Notes: generated by a model not told the origin, from the sequence alone. Shown: positions 34,833 to 46,055, counted from the stretch's first letter. The stretch is 64,000 bases of DNA from Actinernus sp. WN-2022 (GCA_030867875.1 JAOWCC010001589.1:75973537-76037536), one strand, 5' to 3'. Translations and numbers: made by a program.

Positions 34833-34960
34833 AACACAATACGCTGAGCGATACTGATGCCGGATGCAGCGTTCCGCATTAGAGCTGAAATATAACAAGT
34901 GTTGCCGACATTTTCAACAACCGATTCAGACTTCGATGATTGTGTACATACTGAAGTTTC

Positions 34961-35102
34961 TAAAAACTTACATTAGCAAGTGGCAATATGCAAGGGGCAC
35001 ACTGGAAGGAGCATTTTCAGTTTTGCAATATATATTGCAAAACTGAAAATGCTCCTTCCAGTGTGCCCCTTGCATATTGCCACTTGCTAATGTAAGTTTT
35101 TA
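34961..35102. repeat. Perfect 142-bp palindrome without spacer
   Basis: The 71-base left arm (TAAAAACTTACATTAGCAAG through to GTTTTGCAATAT) is exactly reverse-complemented by 35032-35102, with the centre at CAATAT/ATATTG. I found no mismatch. It could be a very young foldback element, a hairpin RNA locus or an assembly artefact. Confidence 0.95.
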
Positions 35103-35168
35103 TATGTTTAAGCCATTTATATTTGGATAGAATAAGTGAGCTTATTTCATTTTTGACACATTTTTTAT

Positions 35169-35381
35169 TGTTATTCGATAACCGTTTATTTCACTAAGAC
35201 CCTAGTGCATTTCAATATATTTCTCATTAGACATTCAAGGATTTCATATGCATGGAGGTCTTTATATGATATAAAGACCTTGAATATCTAATGAGCTATA
35301 TAAAGGCTGGCTTGAAAACCTAATCAGGTCTTTATAATGAATTCACTGAAATGTTAGTGAAATAAAGGTTATCGAGTAACA
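35169..35381. mobile_element. Foldback element
   Basis: TGTTATTCGATAACCGTTTA pairs with the right end (AAAGGTTATCGAGTAACA), plus inner pairs such as AGGTCTTTATA and TATAAAGACCT. Confidence 0.7.
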
Positions 35382-35485
35382 ATGAATAAGTCAGTTAAAT
35401 ACCTCGGTTCTCGGTATTTAACTCATACTTCTCAAACTCATGAATAATTCATGACCTTTTTAGTCAATCAGAGGGCTACATTTGG

Positions 35486-35622
35486 TCACATGCATGAATC
35501 TTGATACCCAATGAAACACTAGATGAACATCTGTTCACTAGTGATTTGGATATCCAAATCATTGGTATCAAAATCATATCCAAATCATTGGTATCATTGG
35601 GTATCAAGATTCATGCATGTGA
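35486..35622. mobile_element. Foldback element with 28-bp arms
   Basis: TCACATGCATGAATCTTGAT continuing ACCCAATGA pairs exactly with the right end. The centre has short AAATCATTGGTATCA direct repeats. Confidence 0.85.
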
Positions 35623-35702
35623 TGGACCTAATTAAGCTACAAGGATTACAGAATAAGTATGACTTTACATGGAGAAGTGAAGGAGAAGACGGAAATAAAA
35701 AT

Positions 35703-35787
35703 TGGTGTCCAGTGTGACTCGAACCATCATCCTCATGGCTGCTCTTGACTACTAGTCCGCTGTCTTGTCCACTACACTATCAGTCCG
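35703..35787 (-). repeat. tRNA-like SINE head
   Basis: On the minus strand GATAGTGTAGTGGACAAGAC resembles an A box and TGGTTCGAGTCAC a B box, about 40 bases apart. It is probably the pol III promoter part of a tRNA-derived SINE. Confidence 0.6.
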
Positions 35788-35872
35788 TTTGTTGAAATGA
35801 CCATGAGAAAATAACAATCACAACCCTTGTAGTCTATAATTGCATGCAATAAAATTCCAAGCAAACAATACT

Positions 35873-36060
35873 TAAGAAATGAAACAGATATTCCGTGTTT
35901 GAACAGGCTCATGCAAACCGAGGTACTGGTTTGGGAGAATTCGAGAGCAGAACAAACACGAGACCGCAGGTCGAGTGCTTGTACATGCTCGAGAATTCTC
36001 ACAAACTTCCCGAGGTTTGCATGAGCCTGTGCAAACACGGAATATCTGTTTCATTTCTTA
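35873..36060. mobile_element. Foldback MITE, 188 bp
   Basis: TAAGAAATGAAACAGATATT and the following bases to GCATGAGCCTGT pair with the right arm over about 50 bp with few mismatches. The centre has CTCGAGAATTCTC-like inverted words. Confidence 0.85.
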
Positions 36061-36547
36061 TATAAAATAATTATTTTGCTAAAAGAAGCACTTATATACG
36101 GTGCTTGTCTTACGATGTGACGTCATTTCCATGTTTGCACAGGCTAATTAAAACATGGCTATCAGCCAATCAGAACGCGCTGACTATCTAAATTATTTTA
36201 TAATTTCTAATGATTTATGAATGCAGGTATTGTTTTCGCATGAGAAGTCATATAAAAACTCGAGCTTCGTGTTTCACCAGGGAATCCAAACCGGCCTCCA
36301 AATAATAAAAGCACTCGGCCGAAGCGGCCCGTGCTTTCATCTTTCTCGGTGTTTGGACCCCTGGTAAAACACTAGCTCTTGTTTTTTTTATATATTACAT
36401 CAAAAACTACTTAATAATTCATGAGGTAAGTAGCCAACCAGAGGTCTCTATTTGTACCACGTGCAGTACTTTGAGACCCTGTCAAAGTACAGTACTTTGA
36501 AATCTTTTCTAAGTCCAAGGACTTTGAACTATGAAAATAAAAAGCAA
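36061..36547. other. No gene seen
   Basis: Contains GCCAATCAGA-type words and a CAGTACTTTGA repeat (36464 and 36490). Nothing coding. Confidence 0.4.
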
Positions 36548-37566
36548 GTGTATTCAATGCATTGTTTTATCACTAACTGGTCATTTAGGTTAGAAAACAC
36601 GTAATCAAAATTGTTTTCCCTCACGAACCAACGCTATCTTGGAGAAGCCTCGTTTCCACGCTCCCTTGGTGAGATTAAGGAACCTGGGAAGGACGGGACC
36701 GCCATTGAACTTCATCAAGCGACATAATATGCGGCATACTCCGCCCTTGAAATGAGAAAATTACAAGATTTTTCAAACTGTAAACTGTCATTTTATGAAA
36801 ATCTGATAGCCCACTTTAAAGGGAGTCATGAAGTGAGCGCAAAGAAGTCGGCGGATTTCGGAGGCCAAGGGGGTGCTTACATAAGGAGGGGGAGGGGGGG
36901 AGGGGGGTCGACCCTAGTGCAAGCAGCCCGTGTTTACAAGCAAAATGATTCAGGTAGCCCTGGTCAACTCAACATGATGCGGCCGCCAAATTAAAATCAT
37001 TTAAGCATAGAGGACAAGAGTAGAGTTTTGACGGGTCATTGGTGAATTAACGTTGATTCATCTCTTCTATGTTGCCCTTTATTGCTGCTTTCTAGTGTCC
37101 TATAGTGCTGGTATGTGACATACTAATTGCTAGACACTCCGGCAACTTGCAATGTAAAATTTGGCTCTAGAATAGAGTTGTCCCGGGTAGGCGAGTTGTC
37201 CCTAGCGAACTCTTTACATGAAGTAACGCGTGCAAAAGTTGAACAAGTGTTACTGATGATCCTACCTCTCAGGTTCCCGAGACAAAACTGACCCTTTACA
37301 TGTAAACAGAACGCAGAATACAATGGCGGTAGAATGACTTTACTATACTAGGATGACCCTATATAGTATAAGGGTTACCCTCTTATCATGTAAACAACCC
37401 CTATGTTTTGGTGAGTATCATTCCTTTCTCACCCAGGTTGCTTTCCAGGGAGCATGGAAACGAGGCTTTTCCAAGATGGCGTCGGTTTGTGAGGTCAAAC
37501 GGCTTTTGATTACGTTTTTTCTAACCTAAATGACGAGTTAGTGATAAAACAATGTATTGAATACAC
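36548..37566. mobile_element. 1-kb TIR element with ~125-bp arms
   Basis: GTGTATTCAATGCATTGTTT at the left pairs with the right end. Pairing runs on through CATTTAGGTTAGAAAA and GCCTCGTTTCCA. The interior includes a G-rich run (36887-36907) and words such as AATGGCGG. No transposase. Confidence 0.85.
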
Positions 37567-37630
37567 ACATAATTACTCGTATTTGAATTAAATCGGTTAA
37601 AATACTGTGTTTCTAAGGTCACATGCACAC

Positions 37631-37741
37631 GTCTCCGCGTCCCCGTCCCCCCGTCCCCCGTCCCCACGTCCCCACGTCCCCACGTCCCCACGTCCCCACG
37701 TCTCCACGTCCGCACGTCCCCACGTCCCCACGTCCCCGTCG
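37631..37741 (+). repeat. CCCCACGT minisatellite
   Basis: About twelve copies of the 8-bp unit CCCCACGT with a few variants (CTCCACGT, CCGCACGT). The minus strand is G-rich with evenly spaced GGGG runs. Confidence 0.9.
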
Positions 37742-37906
37742 TTGTTTTACGACCATCCATTGGATGCTGTAGGTTTGGATATTCGTATATCTTCTCTCCC
37801 GCCATCCGCCGGCCCATTCGGACACGCGACACCAACAACCAATCAGATACTGAGATTGATAAAAATAGTTCAAATAAGTTATGCAAGCTAAATATAATTC
37901 GTCGCT

Positions 37907-38120
37907 GATTATCATGGGAAGAAAACCTAGTATAGCGCATCGGTTGGTTTTCTGGGATGCAGATTATCATAGGGAGAAAACCTAGTATAGGGCATCGGTT
38001 GGTTCTCTGGGATGCAGATTATCATAGGGAGAAAACCTAGTATAGGGCATCGGTTGGTTCTCTGGGGTGCAGATTATCCTAGGAAGGTAACCTAGTATAG
38101 GGCATCGCTTCTCTGGGGTG
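37907..38120 (+). repeat. 55-bp tandem repeat, ~3.8 copies
   Basis: The unit starts GATTATCATAGGGAGAAAAC and contains CTAGTATAGGGCATCGGTTG. The first three copies are nearly identical and the last is shortened. Confidence 0.95.
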
Positions 38121-38927
38121 ATGGTCTCTTGATTAAATTTCGCATCATATTGCACAAGGAGCCATTAGTAATGGGCTCCTGATTGCACTGAAAGACCTGG
38201 TCCAGAAAATGCAAAAAAAAGTGTTGAGAAATATCGAATTTCTAATATTTTGATTAAACTGAATACTTATAACACACACGCATAATTCAGTAAAGAGATA
38301 CATCATAAAATTAATGATGTTTTGTCTTGGAACGCACAAGCTACATACACGATACCACATAAAAACAATAGTTGTATGCATTTCGATGCCGCTCTCGGAG
38401 TTCATAAATTAAAGACCTGCACAAAAGAGTAAACAGTGTTACGAAAACATTGTTGGTAATGTTTCTTGGGTGAGCAAACGAGTGGGAAGCAAGACTCGTG
38501 TTTTGCTGTCTGGCTGAGCAAACTAAGAAACCTTTTACGAGAAACAAATACTAGCGCATGCGCCTTAATCATGCTAGGAAGTTTGCGCGTGCGCAACATA
38601 TGCAGCGCAGCCCTGAGATCTAGTCAATATTGTAAACGGGGAATCATTTGTTGCGGAAGTAAATTTTGCTTCCTCAACATGGTTTGCGCTGCCGGGCCAG
38701 GGCTTAAAATGCAAATTATTTTAAATGACGAAAAGAAAAGCAAACAGTAATGGGCTCCTGTGAATGATGTAATAGTTATAAAGTTACATGAATATTTTCC
38801 AATTTCGGTTACTTTTTGGTATAATAGAGCGGTTTTCCATGGAGTGTCGAAAAGTAATTAGGTAGCCTAATCAGTAGGGGTGGAGCATTGTTGTTTCAGG
38901 GTACTCAAAATTAAACCTTTACAATAA
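38121..38927. other. No gene seen
   Basis: The word TAATGGGCTCCTG occurs at 38172 and 38748 and also in the 51.6-kb MITE, so fragments of that family may be present. No frame is supported. Confidence 0.4.
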
Positions 38928-39037
38928 AGGGGCTATGTCATGGTACTGCGCATGTACTGAGTAATCGATCGGTTGGTGGCTGTTAAACTTCCCTCCCTCA
39001 ATGCTTTATTGAAAGGAAATTCAATATTTGCTCTGTT

Positions 39038-39215
39038 TGTTCTGTTTGCTATGCCATACTGACGAGTTCTAATAAGAACGAAACAGCTGTCTATGGCTGC
39101 AATCTAGTCCGAGCGCTTTTCATGTCAGGCCTAGCTAACCGTAGTGCTTTGTGTTGGAATTTTACGTTGTATATCAGCTTTGCTGTAGTCTTCGGACTTT
39201 TCATTCGTTATTGTT
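39038..39215 (+). mobile_element. Retrozyme-like or Penelope-type repeat, short copy
   Basis: 178 bp nearly identical to 53791-53965. It holds a complete hammerhead (39048-39100) followed by about 115 bases downstream of the scissile site. It is inserted into the T1 MITE between CTGTTT and the continuation ATATACACTG, with a possible short GTT(T/A) duplication. Confidence 0.8.
39048..39100 (+). ncRNA. Type I hammerhead self-cleaving ribozyme
   Basis: Stem I is GCCATA (39053-39058) with TATGGC (39092-39097). The core CUGACGA is at 39059-39065. Stem II is GUUCU/AGAAC (39066-39070, 39075-39079) with loop AAUA. GAAA is at 39080-39083. Stem III is very short (C39084 to G39089, loop AGCU), and the cleavage triplet is GUC (39089-39091). 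All invariant hammerhead positions are present, and cleavage is predicted after C39091. A one- to two-pair stem III and open stem I are usual for animal retrozymes and Penelope-like elements, and weaken activity as a monomer. Confidence 0.88.
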
Positions 39216-39297
39216 AATATACACTGTTTGTTAGTCATTTTTGCATATTTCCTTTCCTTTAAGCATCCCACATGGCTGAGAGGGTCTATAGGTAAGT

Positions 39298-40573
39298 GAG
39301 TTATGTATTGGGTATTTTTAAGCCTTATTCTTCAAAGGAGGTGTTCGCTTACGAGAGGCAATCGCTCAGTGGCTCCATTGTACTGGTCTTTAGTATTTAA
39401 AATCTTTCAATATAATTATATGAATCTGTCTTTTCTTTCCTTGTTTTCCCTTAATTTAGGGTGAGCTTGTCTTGTCACTGATTTCATTTGCTTAGTAGTT
39501 AGTGATAAATCAACACGAAGTCCTCTCTCCAAGTTATATAAAACAAATCCCTTTTCTTCCTTTATTGTTTCTAATCCTTTTTTAAAACAGTATTGCTTTT
39601 CAGTTAATTGACTTCAGTTGTTTCTATATTTAATTAGCTCGTCTTTCGGCGTGTCTTTTCCCATTCGAACAGCTGGAATCACGACTGTCTGACAATGAAA
39701 CGGTTCTTATTGCAATTGTACTGATGATAAGCTTTTCCTTAAAACCAAATTTCGTTTGGCTCGTTTCGATAAATAGCCTTACAATTTAACAAAACACTAA
39801 ATCGGGTCCACTTGCCTCACAAAACAGTATATATAAACCGCGTACCTTTATAAAGGTGGAGTATGAGCACGATATGACGCTAACTCGAAAAGACATTTGG
39901 AATGAATTAAAGGTTGGGCTGGTGATTTGCCACTGCTTGTAGTGTTTCGAGAGCTGTGTATTTATGTTTGAAACTCTTTTCTATATGAACCATTATTGAC
40001 TTAAAGGATTGAGCATGTCAACGCTCAAATGATAAACTTCCTCATGACAAAACACAAAAAGAACCACTCAGATTAGCAGAGTATGCTTTGCAGTAATATT
40101 GGAGAAAATTTGAGACAAATTTGATGAAGGATGTAAATTTGATGTAAATTTGATGAAGGATGTAAAGTACTGCTTTTAAAAGAAATATAGAGCAACTTGA
40201 AATCGGTTCACTGTAACCGAAATCAAGTTTCTTGAATAAGCTTTTGTAATCCACTTTAACCTTTAATTTGTCATCCTCTATCGAAAAAGTCTGAAAAGAA
40301 TATCAGGACATTTACGTGGTATTTCTCTTCTATCCCAGTGCGTTTTTTTGTTTTAAAGAAACTTGAAGGTTCAATTTGATTGACAGTGCCCCGAAAGCCA
40401 CTAGTACAAGGTTGGTATAGAAACTTTACTCTTTTTAAGTTATCATTTTAACTTGCACACACGACAACTCGTAAGAATCATGAGAGGAGTTTATAAATTG
40501 AAGCAACAATAACTATATTCCAGCTGATAAACCTATGACTCTAATGTTTTCTCGAGTCCGTACATAGATTATG
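39298..40573. other. No gene seen
   Basis: A+T-rich DNA. A short duplication (AAATTTGATGAAGGATGTAA) is at 40117-40162. Confidence 0.4.
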
Positions 40574-40886
40574 GTGTACACGACAAGTATTTTGGGCACG
40601 ACAGTGCTCCTAAATTTTAGGTACGGGTGCTAACATTTTTTTAACACGGCACCCCTGATTTTTGTCGTGTAAATGGAAATTTTCCGAATACGTGCGTGCC
40701 GTGCCCAAGTTAGGAGTGCCGTGCCCAAGTTAGGAGTGCCGTGCCCAAGTTAGGAGTGCCGTGCCCAAGTTAGGAGTGCCGTGCCCAAGTTAGGAGTGCC
40801 GTGCCCAAGTTAGGAGTGCCATGTCCAAGTTAGGAGTGCCGTGCCCAAGTTAGGAGTGCCGTGCCAAAAACGCTTGTCGTATAAAT
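40574..40886. mobile_element. TIR element carrying an internal 20-bp minisatellite
   Basis: TACACGACAAGTATTTTGGG at the left pairs with CCAAAAACGCTTGTCGTATA at the right. Inside, 40696-40868 is about eight tandem copies of AGTGCCGTGCCCAAGTTAGG, nearly identical to each other. The unit is the reverse complement of subterminal sequence near the left end (GGGCACGACAGTGCTCC), so the array seems to have grown from the element's own terminus. Confidence 0.85.
40696..40868 (+). repeat. 20-bp minisatellite
   Basis: Eight copies of AGTGCCGTGCCCAAGTTAGG. One copy carries CCATGTCC in place of CCGTGCCC. Confidence 0.95.
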
Positions 40887-41322
40887 CGGGGTAAAGATAG
40901 AAGCAACGCATAAGCGAGATTTTTGAATTCATAGAAGAAGACATATTTTACTGACGAGGGAAAAACTTGCTAATTTAGTCTCGAGATATCTACTGATTAC
41001 AGAAGGTAAGCACAATATAATTGAAGCTGGAATATCTAGATAACATCGGATCTTTTCTTTTCTATCACATTGATCTTCATTGCAAAAATGCGAAGTACGC
41101 CTCATATATACAATGTAGAAGCTCGGGATAACATTGAAAGGCATCCAATATTTATATACACGGCATATTTTAGAGAGAAAGACTTAACGCTAAGAACACC
41201 TGGCAAACAAACCAATTGTTGTAAAATATCAAATGTTAGTAAATATTTATATGAAGCTAATATAAAAAACATTGTGACCAAAAATGTTGAAATTGAAATA
41301 TATATTGATTATGTAAACTACT
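40887..41322. other. No gene called; one 103-codon open frame
   Basis: A plus frame at 41070-41378 is open, but it begins on ATT- or ATG-like codons without context, has low-complexity composition and ends inside a dispersed repeat. I treat it as chance. Confidence 0.3.
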
Positions 41323-41420
41323 GTGTTTTACAAGGATTTCAAGTACTCAGAAAGATCGTATCTGAACACACGCCGTAAAAGTATGAGGATATCGCCTTTC
41401 AGTCAATCTTCACGTCTTAT
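41323..41420 (+). repeat. Dispersed repeat, copy of 5.81 kb
   Basis: Shares TTTTACAAGGATTTC, then AGAAAGATCGTATCTG and a TCACGTC end with 5810-5940. Confidence 0.55.
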
Positions 41421-42096
41421 CGGGCAATACAATTCAGTGATTCACTGATATTTTTAGCATATGAACTGTACAGACTGTGCTGTCGTAATTTGTAATAATA
41501 GTCGCATTTTGTAATAAACTCATTACTCGGGCTGCTTGTGGCAGGCACGAGTCTAAATCTGCAGGCCGTTTTTGTTCGGTGCAACAAAATTTTTGCGCAT
41601 GCGTTAAATTATGCATTAATTGTGGCGCTAATAGATTTCTCTCCAGTCCAGTCGCCAGATTCTGCGGACGCTATTCTGAACTCCTGAAGTGTGAGGTACG
41701 TTTCTAATCATCACATTTCATCACATTTCATTTTACTCTCGGTCATAATACATGCCAACACAAACACCGTGATCGGTAGGCGAACACTAAAATATTTTCG
41801 ACCGTGTTTTTGGCTGGTTTACCGATCTCGTATCGAGACCTGTGTACGTTTACACAGGTATACTGAATAGCTGATATTTTAATATATCGAAGTATACTGA
41901 GCGATTTACTCGCAAATACATATACCGTGGTTGAGCAGTTATGGGTTACTATCCTCTATCAAAGTCTGAAGACATGTGAACTCCTGAACTGTGAGAGCAA
42001 CATTGTCACTCGCCAACACGAAGCCAGAAATACACACTAAGCACATAATTAATTTATGATGAGCCAAGCAATATTCAACTCTCGAGGTAAACTTAA
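41421..42096. other. No gene seen; two ATTACAAATTGCGAC-type words
   Basis: TGTCGTAATTTGTAATAA and AGTCGCATTTTGTAATAA (41478-41520) are inverted members of the motif family that forms an array at 46.0-46.2 kb. Confidence 0.45.
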
Positions 42097-42822
42097 AGGG
42101 ATACCCGAGTGAAAAACACATTGGAGCTCAAAAGAATCTTCAACATGTTCTTTGTTCAGAAAATGTATTAAAATTTGATCAAACGTTTTTAGTATTAAGA
42201 ACGAGCACCTCAAAGTTGGCCCCGCGAAGACATGGGCGCCGCCATCTTTGTTTGCATTTACGGAAGTGACGTCACTTCGTCCCACCAGCGTTCTCACTCT
42301 CACTTATTAGGTGTTTTTAGGATGATAAACGCCTTAACTGTACCTCACATACATTGTAGTTCTTATACTTATTCAGAAGTCACTCGAGTCTTTTAAGCCA
42401 TGTTGTTTTGCTGTTATTAAATGGCAGTTACGAGACCTTGTTGTTCGTCTGATAATTTCTCGCCTTCCCAATGCTTTTCTTCCTCCTCCCAGTCTTCTGA
42501 ACTTTTCTCATAATGTCGTCTTCATCATAATTCCGGTTTCTGTAAGAATTCCTCTGCAATCTCGATGAAAATATATCCACTTTAATTCCGAGCGTGTGAA
42601 AATCATACAAAGACAAGTAGCCGCGATACGCTGGTGGGACGAAGTGACGTCACTTCCGTAAATGCAAACAAAGATGGCGGCGCCCATGTCTTCGCGGGGC
42701 CAACTTTGAGGTGCTCGTTCTTAATACTAAAAACGTTTGATCAAATTTTAATACATTTTCTGAACAAAGAACATGTTGAAGATTCTTTTGAGCCCCAATG
42801 TGTTTTTCACTCGGGTATCCCT
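42097..42822. mobile_element. TTAA-flanked TIR element with ~195-bp arms, family T4
   Basis: TTAA at 42093-42096 and 42823-42826 bound AGGGATACCCGAGTGAAAAA and its reverse complement. The arms match over about 195 bp with few differences, including GGAAGTGACGTCACTTCGTC next to the centre. The two 84-86-codon frames in the arms are the same sequence read twice. Confidence 0.9.
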
Positions 42823-43399
42823 TTAAACAAGAAACCTCTCACGGCCGAGGTTTTGGTTCGAGAAATTAAAGGCTTCCAACAATTCCCTTTATAGTTCTGT
42901 AATATAATGAGCAGACTGAAGTTTTGGGAATGAGGGTAAAGCTCATTTCAGTTAATAATCTTTAATCCAACAAATACCAAGATGGACTCGTAATGGCTCA
43001 TCATGTATAGCAAGAACAGCAGATAAAGTTACATAGAGGCATACAAATTGACATAGCTAGCTCCATCACAGGATGGACAGGAAACAACTTATAATATGGT
43101 ACAAATATAAACAGACATTTGAGACAATCATCTATTAGTACTCGGAACCTGCAGTATAACAGAACAGCAGACTAAATTGTAAACGTGTGTTGCATGAATA
43201 AGTAGTGTTTAATTTAAAAGGTCAACTTCTTTAATTTACATACGAGAAAAACAAAAAATATTAAATTACATATATACTAGGGGAGCAGAGAATGAAAGTC
43301 ACCGCGCTACCGGCCACTCCTAAAGACTGCTAAATTCAGCTAATAATTCTTCCCTTTGGTTATTACTAAGAGGATTTCAAATGAAAGTGCATTTCATCT

Positions 43400-43625
43400 T
43401 CAATCTCATGTGGCCCGAGTGAAAGCCCAGATGGGCTCTTGTTGCAATATGTAACACCTGTCGTATTTTGTAATAGAGGTTTTTGCAATTTGTAATAACT
43501 GGAGCTGTCGCAATTTGTAACAAGAGGCCCTGGGTGGCCTTAACTCGGGCCACCTAGAAATAGGTTAATTTATAATACATGGAGTTCTAGCATATTTTTG
43601 TGCCATAACATGGTTTGTGCTAGGG
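43400..43625 (+). repeat. Motif words and dispersed repeat shared with 14.37 kb
   Basis: 43443-43525 holds three TTGCAATTTGTAA-type words (inverted relative to 46 kb). It is followed by AACAAGAGGCCCTGGGTGGC, the repeat also found at 14374-14480. Confidence 0.6.
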
Positions 43626-45159
43626 GAACTGGATAATTGATTAACTACTCATGCTCGTGATAATTTACATATCATGGACCTTTTACAGGACTGCAATCAC
43701 ATGCATGGTTGTACTAGATGGCAAACTAATCTTAATTCATATATTTAAAGGCACTTGTATGAGATTGGTAGTGTTATTAACAAAACCTGTTTGTAAATGC
43801 TATTTTTCACCTTCTTCCAATTCTCAACCCCCAAAGGTGGTCATGGTCCCTTACAGGAGCTTCTAATTACAACGTTTTACTGATAATAGGTCCTTTGCAT
43901 GACAGTTGTTTTCCGTATCGTTTAAACAATTTCATCTATATTGCTTAATACAAACTCTCATCTCTCCATATCCTTTATATACTGTCTTTAATATATTATT
44001 TTCCAAGTTTTAGGTTCATATCTTTAAAACTGAAGGAATGGCAAGACCCCCCCACCCCCCCCCCCCCCCCTGCATCTCCCCTGCTAGTTTTTGACTAGTC
44101 CCTAATGTTTAATAAAATATTGTATGTTGATTTCATGCATGTAAACCACTTGGAAAATAACTATTTAAAGAGGGTAACACTAGGCTGTTTTCTATTGTTG
44201 GGTAGGCCTATACTATCGCTCGTTTCGAGAAGTTCAACCCGAGACGGTAAACATTTGAGGTTCATTGTAGATTTCAGAGGGTATATAAAATCAAAAGTTT
44301 CTTTAGGATAAATAAGGTAGATTTATTGAACGGTAATTTCAAGGTCTTCTGTGTAGTCCAGAAAAATAAGATGAAGCCAAAGCCGGAGTTTGAAGCCCGT
44401 TCGTATCAATCGTCGGCAAACAAAAAACTGCGTGACGCGAAGCGAGTACAAAGTGTCGAGGAACAAGCGTCGATTCGCTCCTCGGTGGAAAAGCTTCGTA
44501 CCTAAGCTTTGCGAAGTGAGATCCCCTGGTACCCAGGGTACAGTTCACGCCATATCCTGCTAGATTTTCGTTCCCGAATTTATAAAAACATGTGCATATA
44601 ATATTTTAAAAGGACCCTGTCAGATCGAGAACTGAGAAATCACGAGAAATCGGGTCATTTCTACTATACTTTCCGAGAGGTTAATAACAATGAATAACAA
44701 CACAACCACAGTCAATTGGTATAAAAGTTATCATGTTCAGTTTAGCTACTTACATTTACAAACTGTTGTCTCACTCTTAGTCTTAGTCCTATTAGCCATC
44801 TATGTCACGAGTGGATCCTTGAGTGGATCTGGATATGTGATAAATTCCCGTCCAAACCCCTTGAAACACCTCTCAGCTTTAGAAAAGACAAAAATCTTGG
44901 TATTGCACTTGAAGGAACCTTTGGTTTACACAAAAAAACAGCTGATATTAAAGGTTTTGCTAAGTCAAAACTCCCACTCGTCGCCATCTTGAAAAACCTG
45001 AAAATTTTGTCCACTGTTCACTTGTCACATGGCTGGCGCAACGTACGTGTCACGTGACCAGTCGAAATCTGATTGGTCGACGGCGCCAAAACTCGACACA
45101 AATAAAAATAAAAATAAACACTTGTGATTTCTGACTCGCGCCAGCCGAAGGCCTGGCCC
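43626..45159. other. No gene called
   Basis: Poly-C tract at about 44046-44070. A 100-codon frame from an ATG (44690-44992) has one hydrophobic stretch (VVSLLVLVLLAIYV) but overlaps an equally open minus frame and resembles no family. I leave it uncalled. Confidence 0.35.
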
Positions 45160-46055
45160 GAGTAATAACCACCATCGCAATTTGTAATAAACTTCGTCGA
45201 AGATTAACGTTTGGACCATGGGTTGTTGTTGACACGCGCAATTGTTTGTTGGCAACCGAATAAACAGCGTGAGCCTCCATATAGTACAGTGAACACTATT
45301 ATAGTACGTCACCTCCATCTTGTGACTACTGCAACATGAACCCACATATAGCCGTGACCACTTCACCTCAATACCGACAGTGACCACTGCTGACCACTGC
45401 AGCACTAAGAGCAGAAAGGATTCTGTGACAGTATGACTGTCACTATCCTATAGGTGATAAGGGTGCTGTTACGGCGTGACTGTCAACAGTGACAGTATCC
45501 AAGGTTAAGGGTGCCTTGCCTCTGTGGAATTAGAGAAGGGGTGCAGCAAATGTTGCGGGCTGCAATTACCAATGTAAGTTCATCCAGCAGTGATCACTGT
45601 ATTGAGTTGACTGAAGTACTGCTGTGGTCAATATATCTGGGTCGGTCAGTTTATGTTGCCGTGGTCACTATATGGAGGTCCAAGCTGTTCGTTCGGTTGC
45701 CATGGGTTGGTGTTGACGCGTTATTGTTTGTTGGTTCAAACATTAAAGGGGCTGTGTCACGGTAATAGACTCCACCGATTTTGATATGAACTAACGAAGT
45801 TCTCGGCCATGTGGGATGCTTAAAATCAAAGCAAATATGCAAAAATGACTAACAAACAGTGTATATAAACAGTCTCCAGGGAAAATATTGAAAATCCTTT
45901 CAATCAAGCATTGAGAGAGGGACGTTTAATTGTTTGTATCCAATTAACAGCGACCAACCGAGCGATTACTAAATACATGCGCAGTACCATGATATAGCCC
46001 CTTTAATCTTCGACGAAGGTTATTACAAATTGCGACGGTGGTTATCATTTATTAC
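45160..46055. mobile_element. TIR element split by a T1 MITE, with an arm micro-inversion
   Basis: The left arm (AATAACCACCATCGCAATTT, then TTCGTCGAAGATTAA) is matched inverted at 46004-46050. After the MITE insertion at 45747-46002, the arm continues at 45650-45742. Within the arms a segment of about 38 bp (CCATGGGTTG... to ...TTTGTTGG) lies in opposite orientation in the two arms. The centre has GACCACTG and GACAGTATGACTGTCA repeats. Confidence 0.75.
45747..46002 (+). mobile_element. TTAA-flanked MITE, family T1, copy 3
   Basis: TTAA at 45743-45746 and 46003-46006. Ends are AGGGGCTGTGTCACGG and CATGATATAGCCCCT, as in 10919-11206. It lies inside the arm of the preceding TIR element. Confidence 0.9.

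Larger units (their letters stand above)
38928..39297 (-). mobile_element. TTAA-type MITE family T1, inverted copy interrupted by a ribozyme repeat
   Basis: AGGGGCTATGTCATGGTACT at the left is the reverse complement of the right end at 11206. The sequence then follows the family until about 39037, is interrupted by 39038-39215, and resumes with ATACACTGTTTGTTAGTCAT and GCATCCCACATGGC. The TTAA is mutated (ATAA) on the left. Confidence 0.8.

Noticed and set aside
37521..37970. 149-codon frame with Gly/Arg/Asp/Val repeats (GRGDVGT)
   Set aside because: Translation of the CCCCACGT minisatellite. The other frames are equally open.
37907..38120. Regularly repeated 55-bp units considered as a CRISPR-like array
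   Set aside because: The units are contiguous without unique spacers, and the genome is a eukaryotic one.
41070..41378. 103-codon plus-strand frame
   Set aside because: No recognisable domain, and it runs into a dispersed repeat shared with 5.81 kb.
44690..44992. 100-codon ATG frame with a hydrophobic stretch
   Set aside because: The opposite strand is equally open, there is no family resemblance, and no splice or promoter context.
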